Assembly: GCA_001566295.1 (NCBI GenBank)
Contig: KQ964270.1
Location: 186,001-250,000 of the forward strand
Source of the DNA: Microdochium bolleyi
Taxonomy: Eukaryota > Ascomycota > Sordariomycetes > Xylariales > Microdochiaceae
Direction: 5' to 3'
Length of the DNA stretch: 64,000 bases
Shown here: one piece after another, positions 31,183-43,311 of the stretch
How positions within the stretch are numbered: the stretch's first letter is position 1
Layout of the letters: each line of letters opens with the position of its first letter
The notes under the pieces: generated by a model
What the model was told of the DNA's origin: nothing
The model's database searches: none
What the model saw: only the letters and a program-made list of their open reading frames with translations
Made by a program: the position numbers and the translations under genes

Positions 31183-32452
31183 ATGGCAGCGGCAGTCAAG
31201 GCCGACGTCCTCATCTTCGGCGCCGGGCCCGCGGGGCTCGCCACGGCGGGTGCACTGGCGCGGCAGCTCTTCACGACCATCGTCTTCAGCGACCACACCA
31301 GCCCGAACGGCGGCGGCTTCCGCAACGCGAGGACCAGGCACATGCACAACGTCCCCGGCTGGGACCACCAGGACCCGGCGGTGTTCCGCGCCAAGAGCCG
31401 CGCGGACATCCTGGCGCGGTACAGCACGATCGAGTTCCGGGACGTCGGGGTGCGGAGCGTGCGGCAAATCGCAGGGGGGGATGGTGTTGACGGCGGCGTC
31501 GGCGGGGTCGGCGGGGACAAGATGAGGTTCGAGGCCGTCGACGTGGACGGGGTCGTGTATCGGAGCAGACGCCTCGTCGTGGCCAGCGGGATCAGGGATG
31601 TGATGCCCGAGGAGGAGATTCCGGGATACACCAAGCTCTGGGGACGTACCATGTGAGTCCTCCCTACGCTCTATTTCTCACAATTCGTTTTTTTTTCTTT
31701 CCTTTTGAAGTTATACTCCTCTGTAATGTGAATACTAGAAAGCTAACAGCTCTTGTTCCTCTGTCTCGCAGATATCACTGCCTCTTCTGCCACGGCTACG
31801 AGGAGCGCGGGCATGCCTCTGCAGCCGTCCTGGCCACGGACATGCTCGCAAACCCGGCACACGGCGCGGGCGTGGCCCGCATGGCGAGCCGGCTCGCAGG
31901 CTCGGTTAACGTGTACACCAATGGCAATGAGGCGCTGGGTGACGAGCTGCGGGCCGCGCTGCGCGACAAGAGCCGGTTCAACGTCATCAACGACAAGATT
32001 GCGCGGGTCGATAAGGATCTCGATGTCGAGGGGAATGCGGGACTGCTCGTGACCATGGCGGACGGGAGGGTGAATAAGGAAGGGTTCATGGTGAGTAACC
32101 TTTGCACTGCTTTGTCCTATGTCCAAGGGGACTGTTTCCACGGCCTCTTTTCGTGAACTACTATTGCTCCCCTGCGATAGAGACATGAGCTGACGATTTC
32201 TATCCTAAACAGGCTCACATGCCGCCCGCTGAACTCAACGGACCCTTCGCCGCCGACCTCGGCCTCAAGCTGCATCCGGCCGGATACATCGACGTGGCCT
32301 CGCCGGTGCCGCTGACGAGCGTCCCCGGCGTCTACGCGGCGGGCGACTGTGCGACCATGATGCGGGCCGTGCCGACGGCCATTTTCATGGGCGCCTGCGC
32401 AGCCGCGGGCATCGCGCACGAGCTGACTGCCGAGGACGACGTTGAGCAGTAG
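31183..32452 (+). CDS. GliT-like FAD-dependent thiol-disulfide oxidoreductase
   Basis: Three exons, 31183-31652, 31772-32090 and 32213-32452, give 342 residues. The start lies in CAACCATGG. The N-terminal FAD Rossmann motif is LIFGAGPAGLATAGAL. The redox motif is a CxxC within IYHCLFCHGYEERG and is restored exactly by the first splice. The C-terminal FAD motif is GVYAAGDCATMMRAVPTA. The order and short length match low-molecular-weight thioredoxin-reductase-fold enzymes such as GliT and HlmI, which oxidise dithiols to disulfides in fungal metabolites, although other members have unknown substrates. The NAD(P)H-binding middle segment lacks a clear GxGxxG, which also fits GliT-like enzymes that use O2. 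No other secondary-metabolite gene lies beside it, so the substrate is open. Confidence 0.82.
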
Positions 32453-33250
32453 TTTACATGGGGATTTCTCAGGGACTGATGGGGATGTTGTGCTGACTCG
32501 AGGATGAGGGATAGTGCAAGTCGAAAATTAGATTGAAGTCTGTGTTGCATCGTAGGACATTGGGGTCTGGTTTCAGACATGGATTCCTGGGACCCTCTGA
32601 GATTCTAAGCTAGACGATAGAATTTAATTTTAGGAAGAGAATACAAGTTTCCGGTTGGCCAGGAAGAGTGGTGTTATCTAGAGCACATATGACAGAATAT
32701 TTAAGGCATGCATATCAAGTAGGGGTTTCTTGACAAGAACATAAATGAAATAATACATACAGACATCCGCAATACCTGGAATCATCATTTCTCGATTTTT
32801 GTTGCTTTCTTCTTCAGCGTTGCTGCAGATGTGGTCCTCCAGAGTAAGTCGCAAGAATCCCGGGACTTACACGAGAAACTATTGAGCCCATCATCGGACG
32901 ATTTGCGGGGAGACGTCAGCCTTAGGGTGGAGCCACCGTGCTTTGAGCTGAGCTGGAGACACTGTACTAATACAGCTCGGGGACTTTGTCCAGGGCCACA
33001 GACTCCTGCATCTTGCAGGTGCTAGCACAGTCTTTGGCCTCACAAGCTCACGGTGTAAGGCTTAGTGGGTCATATCGCTTTCCCGTTATGCTTGCGCGTT
33101 ATGCTTCGGGGTGATGCTGAACCCTCAGCCTTGGGACAGGCCAACTGCTCCTAGGGCTTTGGACTAGTCGCAGTTTCTTCTTTCGCAGAGAGCGTTTGGC
33201 CATATACCTATGTATTTATATAGGGAGCGTTTGTCCCCTTCTCACTCATC
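32453..33250. other. Intergenic
   Basis: 3' flank of the oxidoreductase and promoter of the bZIP gene. A CGTTATGCTT word occurs twice near 33085-33110. Nothing coding was seen. Confidence 0.5.
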
Positions 33251-34736
33251 ATGCTTGGCGGTTATGTTCCAGCACCGGAGGCCCAGCTGCCGAGCTCCTC
33301 TATCTATGCCGACACACCTCCCACCTGGGAGACCACCAGCGATCAAGACATACGTAATCTCTCGGTACAGCAACCTGAAATTGCGACGTCGTCAAGCAAA
33401 CCAGACGATATGCTGGCTGTTGCACATCCTAGCGGCGGGTCATTGGGACTCAATCGGGGACCTCGAACGAGGCAGCGCGTGAACAAGCCACCGCCGGCTC
33501 TGGACGTGCCAGACATCAACAACGATGCTGCTGAGAGAAAACGGGTGCTAAATGTTCTCGCGCAGCGACGATACAGTGAGTGACTTTGTATTGACGCGTC
33601 CCGACATCTAAGGTCGCAAGACTGACCCACGGGGTGCAGGGGAGCGGAAACGACAGCGCAAAGGGAAGAGTCCAGCAGCGACAGCTCACAGTGCCTCCCC
33701 AACTGCCTCCTACAGCTCAAGTGCTGGTTCGAAAGACTCAGCCAGCCCAGCAGAGCCAGACCTGCAGACACTGACCACCAGTACGAAGTATAGTGCCATG
33801 GGTGAAGTAGAGGGAAACGAAGCATCAGCCTCACTGGATGCTCATGCCGCGACCGCTGCCTCGTCTCCCTCTGCGCAGTCGTGCACAACACGCAGGCGCT
33901 GGACAAGAGACCCGCCTCTATCAACAGTCCTGATGCCTACTCTGGATCCAGCGGCCTTACAGTACAGCGCCTGCATGAGTGAAACTACCAGCTCATTGAT
34001 GTCTCAAGATATGTCGCACTTCTCGGAAGAAGACGAGGCGGCATTGCTGGCTTGCGCAGCCAGTGTCCCATCTGCCCGCTTTGAATATCCAGATCTCGGA
34101 CTCGTCACCGTGCAAGGTGCTTGTGACAGCAGCCTGTCACTGTCCTCGCCGTCGCGAAGCGGAGATGGTTCTCACGCCACTTCAGACGACGAGCAGACAT
34201 TTCCGGACTCGTACCTGCTGCCTGTCACGGAGTTGATCCTGCTCAGAGCTTGTGGACGCATAGGAGAACGGATCCAATGCAACGATCGAGTTTGGCAACT
34301 AGACGCAACCTCGACATTCGTCGACGGTACGATGAGTTTGCTGTCCAGCAGCATGCTCCCTCCCTCATGGCAGCCAACACAGTCGCAGTCGACATTGCCA
34401 CACCACCCCATTGTGGATCTGCTGCCATGGCCGAGCGTGCGAGACCGGCTGCTGCTGATCATGTCACTGCCGGACGCTTTGAAGCCAGCGACCGTCGGCA
34501 CGGGAGGGATGGCTGTAGTACAGCTCGCGTACGACATGGAGGATTCCAGCGAGGGGCTGCGAGTCTGGGGCGAGGACGTGTATGACTCCGCCGCCTGGGA
34601 GGTTGGGCAGGTTCTTTTCGAGAAGTGGTGGTTTGTGTTTGACCGGCAAGTCATTGAGCGCAGCAATTACTGGCGGAGGATGCGAGGCGCCCCGGACCTG
34701 AAGCTACCCAGTCGTGTCGAAGAGCTCGGCGGATGA
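33251..34736 (+). CDS. bZIP regulator with DUF3425 domain
   Basis: Two exons, 33251-33575 and 33640-34736, give 473 residues. The splice completes a bZIP basic region at about residues 95-116: AERKRVLNVLAQRRYRERKR, with the N-x2-AQRRYRER core typical of fungal YAP-related factors. The leucine zipper after it is short or absent, and the sequence turns Ser/Ala-rich. The C-terminal about 200 residues match the DUF3425 layout: LLPVTELILLRACGRIGERI, LPHHPIVDLLPWPSVRDRLL and a terminal WEVGQVLFEKWWFVFDRQVI. Likely a nuclear DNA-binding regulator. Family members control stress or secondary metabolism in some fungi, and the target here is unknown. It follows the GliT-like gene in the same direction by 0.8 kb. 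Confidence 0.85.
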
Positions 34737-36299
34737 CAAGAGCCCTCTTGAGCATTGCTGTAGGACTGGCGGTGACAGCCCTGGTATCGAGCTTGTGGCT
34801 TTGAGACAGCATGCTGCAACAGGACAGATGCGGGGAACTTTCGAAGAGATGAACAGCTCGAGGGAATCCAGCATGTACAAGCAAGCCAAACGAGACACCT
34901 CCGGGTTGTCAATGTTAGGTAGAACTGGCTGTAGCGGATGACATCATTGCTAATCAAGCTCTGGGGAAGGAGAAAAGGACCCAGAAGTGTCAGGCTGCCA
35001 TCGAACTCTGTTGAATGCCCGAGTCAGAAACAAATATTGCGTCTCTGCACGAATGGTCTAATTACCGTCGCTGTTCGAGACACAGCTTGTGCCCTCCCTG
35101 GTGACAGCTCCAGGGGACCTCAGGATGGCGATGTGAAGACGGGGAGAGTGCTGCCAGGGTCCGGGTCGAGCGGGTAAGGCGGTGAAGCTGCAGGGGCTGG
35201 TGGGCATCGGCCTGCGGGGCAGATACTGCCGATCGGAGCTCCCACATGAGGGGCGCCCACCTCGAATTGGGATGGCGCGGAGAGCCCCACCTCAAATTTT
35301 GTCCAGAGGCTAGACATGTCCGGCTCGTGAGGACAGAACCCGCCACAGGACATTCATTGCCTCTGTGTGCTGCTTTGGACACAGCTCGTGGTTGAGGAAC
35401 AGCACCTGAGGAAGGCGGCCTTGTGGCCATGTCGCGAGGCAGATGGCATGGAGTTGCCGTGCCGCAGGATGGGCGGACCACGTCACGGCAGGCCTGCTGT
35501 ACTCCGTACCTGGCCTAGCACCCCGCCGAACACGGCACGGCACTGGGCTGGACAATGTCTATGCTCTGCAGTCACCGTGAGGGACACTCCGCTCGTGCAG
35601 TCAATTGACTTGACCAGAAAAGGACCTCGAGGTAACTCATGTCCCCGAACAAGGGGAGCAAGGGGTGGGCTGGGCGAGAATGGCTGGCTTTGGGCCAATT
35701 GAGACATGTCCCGCCGGCGGATGCGCTACTCGTGCGGCCTTGTTGGATCTGCGCCGGTCACCGGCCGAATGTACTCGCTCACTGCAATTTCCCGCCAGTG
35801 GTACTTGCCCGCTATCGAACGTGCCTGCTTCTCTCTGGCTTTCTTGACCTTGTGGCCATCTCTTGTCTTCAACCCTTCGCTGCCTGACATTTCTCATTCT
35901 CACTTCACTTTCCTATTCTCCGCGATTCCACCACTTCCTCCCTCCCGCTCCCGGGCAGACATCGAACCCTGAGGAGCAGTGGCCATCCATCCCTCGTAGC
36001 TCACCCGAACGTCGGGGACTTCTTCCACACACCCTTGCGCCCACACCGCGGCCCGCCTGCACGTACACCTCTTCGGCGCCGTGCCTGCTTGTCTAGAGTC
36101 CTTTTTGTCGGTGAGTGGCATTACGCCTCTGAAGACTACATTACTCTCGCGATCCTCACCTCCAGAGCTTCGCCACTGCCTCAGGACTTCTTTTCGCTGA
36201 CGATTCCGCATCACTAGTTGTCACTGCTTGCCACGTACTGGTCGTCTTCAGTTCTCGTCCCGATCCTCTCTCACTCAGTAACCCCCGACGACCGCAGTC
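34737..36299. other. Promoter and long leader of MTHFR
   Basis: About 1.6 kb. The final 400 bases are CT-rich and contain possible leader-intron signals (GTGAGT near 36110 and a CTCCAG near 36165). No coding region is supported. Confidence 0.5.
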
Positions 36300-38218
36300 A
36301 TGCATATCCGGGAGATGGTGGCTGACGCCGAGAAGAGCGGTCAGCCCTCCTTCTCCTTCGAATACTTCCCACCAAAGACCGCCCAGGGCGTCCAGAACCT
36401 CTATGACCGTATGGAGAGGATGTACGACTTTGGCCCGAAGTTCATCGACGTCACCTGGGGTGCTGGCGGCCGCATTGCGGAGCTCACTTGCGACATGGTC
36501 GCCCAGGCACAGGCATACTTTGGTCTCGAGACCTGCATGCACCTGACATGCACCGACATGGGGGAGGAAAAGGTCAACGACGCGCTCGCCAAGGCTTACA
36601 AGGCTGGCTGCACCAACATTCTTGCCCTTCGTGGGGATCCTCCGAGAGCGACAGAGAAGTGGACCGCTACCGATGACGGCTTCCAGTACGCCAAGGATTT
36701 GGTCGCACATATCCGAAAACTATACGGCAACCACTTTGACATTGGCGTTGCTGGCTACCCCGAGGGTTGCGACGACAACAAGGACGAGGATTCCCTGCTG
36801 GACCATCTCAAGGAGAAGATCGATCTCGGCGGTACCTTCATCGTTACACAGATGTTCTACGATGGCGACAACTTCATACGCTGGGTTCGCAAAGTCAGGG
36901 AGCGAGGCATCACGGTACCTATTCTACCTGGAATCATGCCCATTGCCACCTACGCTAGCTTTCTGCGGCGAGCCACCCATATGAACTGCAAGATCCCAGA
37001 GGAGTGGATGACCGCCTTGGAGCCGGTCAAGAACGACGACGTCGCTGTGCGTGAGGTTGGAAAGACTCTGGTTGCCGAGCTCTGCCGCAAGATCATGGCT
37101 GCAGGTATTCACCACTTGCACTTCTACACCATGAACCTCGCCCAGGCCACTCGCATGGTCCTGGAGGAACTCGACTGGATGCCGACCTCTACGCGTCCCA
37201 CCAAGAAGGCTCTCCCCTGGAAGCAGTCTTTGGGACTTGGTCGCCGCGAGGAAGATGTGCGCCCAGCTTTCTGGCGGAACCGCAACAAGTCGTATGTCTC
37301 GAGAACGCAAGACTGGGACGAGTTCCCCAACGGTCGCTGGGGTGATTCGAGATCACCTGCATTCGGCGAGCTGGATGCTTATGGCATCGGCCTCACTGGT
37401 ACCAACGAGTCGAATCGCAAGAAGTGGGGAGAGCCTCAGTGCATCAAAGATATCGCTCAATTGTTCGTCCGATACATCGAACAGGACATCGATTCTCTGC
37501 CTTGGAGTGAATCTCCCCTGACCAGCGAGGCCGACGCTATCAAGGACAACCTGATCAAATTGAACCAGCGGGGCTTCCTGACGATCAACTCTCAGCCCGC
37601 TGTCAGCGGCGTCCGATCGAACCACCCAGTCTATGGATGGGGTCCGCCAAACGGTTACGTCTACCAAAAGGCATATCTCGAACTCCTGGTGCCACCATAC
37701 ATGTTCCAGGACGTTGTGAAGAGGATTGAGTCTAACCCCGACATGTCTTACTACGCCGTTACACAGCATGGCAGCCTGGTCACCAATGCGCCGTCTGAGG
37801 GACCCAACGCAGTCACCTGGGGTGTCTTCCCCGGGAAGGAGATTGTCCAGCCCACGATCGTCGAGGGTATCAGCTTCCTCGCCTGGAAGGATGAGGCTTT
37901 CCAACTTGGAATGGACTGGGCGCACTGCTTCGATGCCAACACCCCGAGCCGCGTTCTGGTCGAGGAGATGATGAGCGAGTGGCACTTGGTCAACATTGGT
38001 AAGTCCCTGTTATACTGGCTTGGCCGTATCATATTTACTAACGTTGGACAGTGAACAACAACTTCCATGACCAGGACTCCATCTTCGCACTCTTTGACGG
38101 CTTGGCTGCGAAAGACCTCGAGGCTCCCCCAACCCCTAAGCTCGCGAAAGCAACCACCAACGGATCTTTGTCCAATGGTGCCCACGATACTAATGAAGCT
38201 ATGGCTGCTACTGCGTAG
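36300..38218 (+). CDS. Methylenetetrahydrofolate reductase
   Basis: Two exons, 36300-37998 and 38052-38218, give 621 residues. The N-terminal half is the FAD-binding TIM barrel: PSFSFEYFPPKTAQGVQNLY, FIDVTWGAGG, NILALRGDPPRA, GVAGYPEGC, GGTFIVTQMFYD and LPGIMPIATYASF. The C-terminal half (about 330-580) is the eukaryotic regulatory domain, with HPVYGWGPPNGYVYQKAYLE and the terminal MMSEWHLVNIVNNNFH completed by the splice. The enzyme reduces 5,10-methylene-THF to 5-methyl-THF for methionine synthesis, in the cytosol, and the regulatory domain is the site of S-adenosylmethionine inhibition in eukaryotes. Fungi carry two paralogues (yeast MET12 and MET13), and I cannot decide which this is from one sequence. 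The last 30 residues are a variable Ala/Asn-rich tail. Confidence 0.95.
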
Positions 38219-39053
38219 TGGCTTGAGCAAAGCAAAGATGCTGGCAATCTGCCGTTTACTTCAACACACTATCCACCACTCAATACAACAAAAGCGGTGT
38301 GGCAACTAGAAATGTCTTTTTCAACAAGCATGTAGCCTAGGCGTTTCTTCGGTTTGATTTCAACACATTTCTCTCATTTCTTACAACAAAACGAACTTTA
38401 CGACAATGCTCAAGCGAGCAACTTTGGATTTTTCAACAAAAATTCGGAAAGCGGGAAGGCGCCAAAGGACTTCATTCGGAACTGGGAAAACAAGAACAAG
38501 TATGACGTGGATTGGAGACAGGAGTGGACGCCGGAGCAAGAACTGTTTATGCATATCTCAACGATACCCCTGAAGATTCGAGACGAGGAAGAAGAGTCAA
38601 ATACATTAGTGGAGAGTTGGAGGACTGACAAAATCCAACACAATGTCAGTCGTGGAGGTGCAGCAAAATAGTCTACGATTTCCAGGATTGGAATAGACGA
38701 GAATTCAATTCTGAAGTTGAGCTGTCATTCAGCTACCATTCCATACTGTCTTCTGTCACGTTGATCGTGCTAGTCTGGTAGGGACACCCAATGCTTCCCC
38801 TATCGTGGTCCTCCGCGCCCACACACTGCCAGTGTCCATGGATTACTTGTACTTGAAGAGAAAGCATTCGCAACTGAACTTTCACTCCCGTCGCCTGTCT
38901 TAACCGTCTGCTTTCATGACTAGATAAGGCTTTCCAGGACAGACTCCACTGCCCATCGGCGCCAACGCACTGCATGCCGGAAGTGAAGATACCGTCCCCC
39001 TTGACCACCATCTCCGAAGCATCCCTTGTAGCTGATCGCATCACATCCCGCTA
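38219..39053. other. Convergent 3' flanks of MTHFR and ARB1
   Basis: About 0.8 kb. A protein-like open frame at 38354-38671 has no ATG near its beginning and is treated as 3' UTR. Confidence 0.5.
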
Positions 39054-41150
39054 TCAAAAATCTCCGCCGCCATCGGCACCGGCAACAACCGCGGTGGCGG
39101 TCGTAGCATCGGCACTGACAGTGTTTCGGTGGTCATTCTCGCCGTCGCCGTCGTCCTCAGCAACCTCGGCCTCGGCGTGCGGGTTGTGCACCGACGGCGC
39201 AGGGCGCGAGTTGTCGACCGGGTCCCGCCAGCGGCCCATGAGCATCTGCGGGAGGAACGTGTCGAACGAGACGCGGACGTCTGAGCAAGCCTTGATGATG
39301 CGCAGGACCGGTGGTGTTTCTGTCGCTACCGACACCAGCTTGAACTCACTGACCACGAGCTGTAGTTTCATGCCAATTTCGCAGAGGCGCAGGAGGCTGT
39401 CTTCTAGGATGAAGGCCTCATCTTCCTGGTCTCCTAGGGGATGAGTGGGAATATTGTCGTAGCCGCCCTCGATGTACGAGAGGCGGAGGGTGAGGACTCC
39501 CACAGGGCCGGCTTTGCCTGTCAAAGAGTCCGTGCTGGGATCATCATCTTCCTCGTCTTCCTCACTGTTACTGTCTCCACCGGCGTTCATAGTACCATTC
39601 TGGCCACTATAGGTTTTGTGGGAGGAGAGGACGGAAGCATTAAGATTCTCCATGGCTTTGATGAATGCCTGCCTGGCCTCGCGCAGAGGCCGCTCGATTT
39701 TGGTCACGATGTAGGTCTGCTCCCGTTCCTTGATGGCTCTGATTCTCAACTTCGGATCGTCCAGTGCGAGCGTTTTGCGCATGGTTTCCGGTGTACTGCC
39801 GAGCGCAGCCTTGACCACGGCCAGCTTCATCACCTTTTCAGCATCTCCGGGGTCATCAATGTCCTTGGCGACCATCGTGGTGGCATTCTTCTCGTTCCCA
39901 CTGCCGCCCGTGCACATGGGGAACACGTCGGCGGCGGCCCGGTGAAATGCACCCGGCAGCTTGTTCGCGAGCTCGTACGCGGCACGCAGCTCTGATGGCG
40001 CAATGTCGCAAATGTGCCGCGCCGCGAGGACGCCGTCGCGGTACTCCGGGCACACATCGTGCGTGAGGACGTAGTTGAGGAAATTCTTGATTAGTGCTGA
40101 GGCTTTTGAGATGGCGACGTCATCGTAGAGGTAAATATCCGTCATTGTGCGGGAGCTGAAGGTGAAATACATTTGCGTCAGTACAAAAAAAGAGGTCGGG
40201 GCGGAGAGGCAGCGATACTACGGAACAGAGCAGAGATGCTGAGAGGTGGACAGGAACTCACAGGAAACCCTTGACGACACCCTCAAAGTCAACGACCCAA
40301 TCCTTGCTGCCTGGCTCGTAGAACCGTGAGCCGGCGTTGCCGACAAAATCACGCGCCATGGCAATGCGCAGGGAGTCCTTGTCCTCGCTCACGGCCAGGC
40401 GCTCAATGTCCTCGGCGATACCCGTGAACTGGCGCTGCTCGCTGTCTACGCCGCCGAGAAACATATACTTGTTGAACATGGAAGTCTGTTCGTTGTCCAT
40501 CTTGCGCCGGGCGCGGTAGCGCTGGATACACTCCTCGATGCGGCTGTCTGCGTGTGAGTGATGTGCCAGCGCTCCAAGGATCTGGAATACAAGGCATTAT
40601 TGACTTACTCAATGAAGAGGCGATTCCTAGGTATGCATTAGTGCTGGGCGCAAGCTGTATCATTGTAATCTGCTGACTTACTTGGAGTATAGCTCCTCCT
40701 GCTCGAGGATGGCTTCTGTGGGAGTCAAGGGGCTGTCTGCGTAAAACTCTACGCACTCGTCAGGACAGAGTATTTGAACAAGAAGTATGGCTTGCTGGCG
40801 AAGATCTTGCCGAGTCCTGCTCAGGCAAAGGACTTACCCTCGAAACCCGTAACAGGCTTTTTCCTCTTCTTTGTTCTGCTTTTCTTTTTCTTTCTCTTCT
40901 TCTTGCTCTCCTGAGTGCCCTCGTCTACGTTGGGTATTCCACCATTGTCTGCCTTGATCGTGAACTGATCGTCACCATCTGGATGATGGCACATAGCCGT
41001 ATACGAAGCGCAGGCCAGAGTATCAACGACCTTGTAAGGTTCGGTACCCTTACTGTTGGATGCGTCGTAGTCGCCTGTGGTGTCCTCTGCGACAATCTCG
41101 GCACGGCGGTCATCTGAAGACCATGTGAGCTGTTCGTGAGACGACATCAT
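39054..41150 (-). CDS. arb1: Arb1, Argonaute siRNA chaperone complex subunit
   Basis: Five exons, read leftward: 41150-40838, 40748-40682, an 18-base microexon 40626-40609, 40543-40262 and 40155-39054. Phases join to 593 residues. The Lys/Arg-rich tract KKKRKKKKSRTKKRKKP is followed by TGFEEFYADSPLTPTEAIL, EELYSKNRLFIDRIEECIQR and MFNKYMFLGGVD, the order seen in fungal Arb1 proteins. The later part includes DIYLYDDVAISKASALIKNF. Known role: in fission yeast, Arb1 with Arb2 holds Ago1 with duplex siRNA and promotes heterochromatin. The microexon and the choice of acceptor CAGACAG at 40544 are needed to keep the conserved spacing to RIEECIQ. The ATG at 41150 is the first in the exon, but the frame stays open upstream to a possible acceptor at 41241, so an extra 5' exon is possible. 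Confidence 0.85.
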
Positions 41151-41684
41151 GGGGTCTCGCAACACGAAGTCGTACTTGCTCAGATTCTGTGGAGGCGGGA
41201 GCTCGCAATATTGGAACGTGGATGTTTGATTTTCAGGTCGCTGTTAACTAATGGCGTGTGGCCCCCGGTGCCCAAAGTGAGGTTGTTGAAGCGAAGGAGG
41301 ACCGAAGAAGATTGGTGCAAGCCGATCGCCCGATGGCAGCCTAGCTTTCATGTGTAGCATCCAGATGGAAGAGGCGAGGGGGGCGTCTTGCTGTTGGGAT
41401 CATGTGAGAAGTGAGAGTAGCGTCAGCGTTGTGGAAGATTGTTCGAGCTCGCTGTGCTGTCCTGATGGCCTGATGGAGATTCGAGGTTCAGTACGGTACA
41501 ATGTGCACTTCAGAAGAGCTGCCTGTGCTCATCTTTGACTCAATGGGAAGAAGATGTCGTGGATAGAGAGTGCGTTTCACTTCAGTCGGTGAGCCTCGCT
41601 CTAACATTACTCAGAGCAGATGGAGCGAAGGCTTGAAAGGTTCCTGAGCCACAAGCATTCATCCGTTCTCGCCGCTGTCTGCCA

Positions 41685-41721
41685 TAGGTACTCAGGTACT
41701 GTACCTTGATGTACGTACGTT
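41685..41721. repeat. GTAC-rich island upstream of ARB1
   Basis: AGGTACTCAGGTACTGTACC followed by GTACGTACG within 37 bases: four or more GTAC palindromes. About 540 bases upstream of the Arb1 start. Confidence 0.55.
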
Positions 41722-42817
41722 GATGCCTTCGTTCAATCCACGGATGTTGTTTACAGCTGGCAAACGGATTCTGGACATGGCAGCCGAACATGCATTTGCG
41801 CAGGGGCGTACTTGCCGAGGAGCTGCTTGCAAGACCACAACCCGAACTGGGATGTTCTCTCGTTTCCTTTCTCTGACCTCTTTCTCATATTCTTCAAGTG
41901 GCCTATCTTGCTGAAGCCCGGGGTTGCAGGATGACTTCAGCCAATCGCTGCCTCGACGCATTCCAAGTCGAGCGAGGCTGATCGTCTCCACCCGCTAAAC
42001 AACCGTGCACAACCGTGTGCCTTTGAAAGGAGAGGCTGGATGTGGATACAAGACTGCCCAGGTGCTTTAAATTCGCTACCATGTACCTCGAAGAATTGTT
42101 TGCCCAGATGCTCGCGATGTCAGTTGCCTGCGCACATTGAGGTGTGTATTGACTACCATGCAGGAGCGCAGTCTCTCAAAATAGGAGCGACGCTGAAACG
42201 GTTCAGGATGGACTGAGCCTCATGGCGACCATGATGTGATGCAGGTCCACGGCATTGGGAACCATGTCCCGAACCCGCTGGCGGGTCTGTTACAGATAGT
42301 CTTCAGCCTCGGCGTTGCACTTCACGACGGGCCTGGGCTCCCCTGCAACCCGTCCACATGTTGGGACGAGTCGCGGCTGCGACGATCAACGGCCCTGAAT
42401 TTGCAGGGTCCTCCCTGTCGGACGAACATATCGTAAGGTACACTGAGTACGCGTAGTTGTCGTATCTGATCATGACATCGCAATGCTCGTATGTGGACAC
42501 GGGAGCTGCCCGAGGACGAGAAGACAGAGGCGTGCCGAGGCCTCTCCAAGGAGTGCGTCATATGTATGGCCAACGTTGCTGCATACCGCCGGGATATTCT
42601 AGAAGGTCAATGGATTGAGACAAGGATGGGGTAATCCTTGCCCAAACAACGAGCCGCAGGGAAGGTGGTGATTGATGAGCATTTGCCCCCTTGCCACTGC
42701 CCACCGCCATGCACTCGTGTAGGACGTAAGACAGCTCGCGTGCGTGTCGTGCCAGAGCCGGATGTTGCTCAGATGGCCAAAGGAGACACATCTGCTGTTC
42801 CATACCTCCAATTATAG

Positions 42818-42840
42818 TACCCTACCTACCAAGTACCTTA
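42818..42840. repeat. TACC-rich island upstream of SCH9
   Basis: GTACCCTACCTACCAAGTACC in 23 bases, about 480 bases before the SCH9 start codon. Similar to the other islands listed. Confidence 0.5.
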
Positions 42841-43311
42841 CCCTGAAGTCAGCTCACCAAGTACGCTCGGCAGCTGGACAGAGAGCTTTGGGGCTTGAGT
42901 GACCGCCGCGTGTCCCTGTGTTTTGTCCTGATGGTGGCCACAGCCCGCGACGATCGGGCAGAGCTTTGATTCATGGTGCACTGCCACGCCGCACCTCGCG
43001 GAGGCCGTGAGTGGTTGCTCCTTGGTAGTGGCTCCAAGCTGGCACACCTGGCCAAGACGTTGACTGGACAAGACACGGATCCCCACCAGTGCAGTGCTTA
43101 TTAACCCTCTGTCATTTCCAGATGTTCCCCCTCAAACCCCCCGACCCCACATCCGCTTGACCCCCTTCCAACTCGACCTGGAGGCCGACCGTTCCCAATC
43201 CTCGACCTTCGGACCTACATCGCAAGCCCGCATTCCTACATCTCCCCCGACCGATCTCTCTGGCTGCCTTGACACCACATTTCCCGCTTCGTACGACTTA
43301 CAGCAGCCAAC

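Larger units (their letters stand above)
41151..43311. other. Divergent intergenic region, ARB1 to SCH9
   Basis: About 2.2 kb. It contains two TACCT/AGGTA-rich islands (41685-41721 and 42818-42840) and, at its right end, the CT-rich leader of SCH9. Bases 41151-41240 continue the Arb1 frame as coding-like sequence. Confidence 0.5.

Noticed and set aside
38354..38671. 105-codon plus-strand open frame downstream of MTHFR with protein-like content
   Set aside because: It begins with TTG and contains no ATG until late (ELFMHIS). It lies where the MTHFR 3' UTR is expected and has no splice signals.
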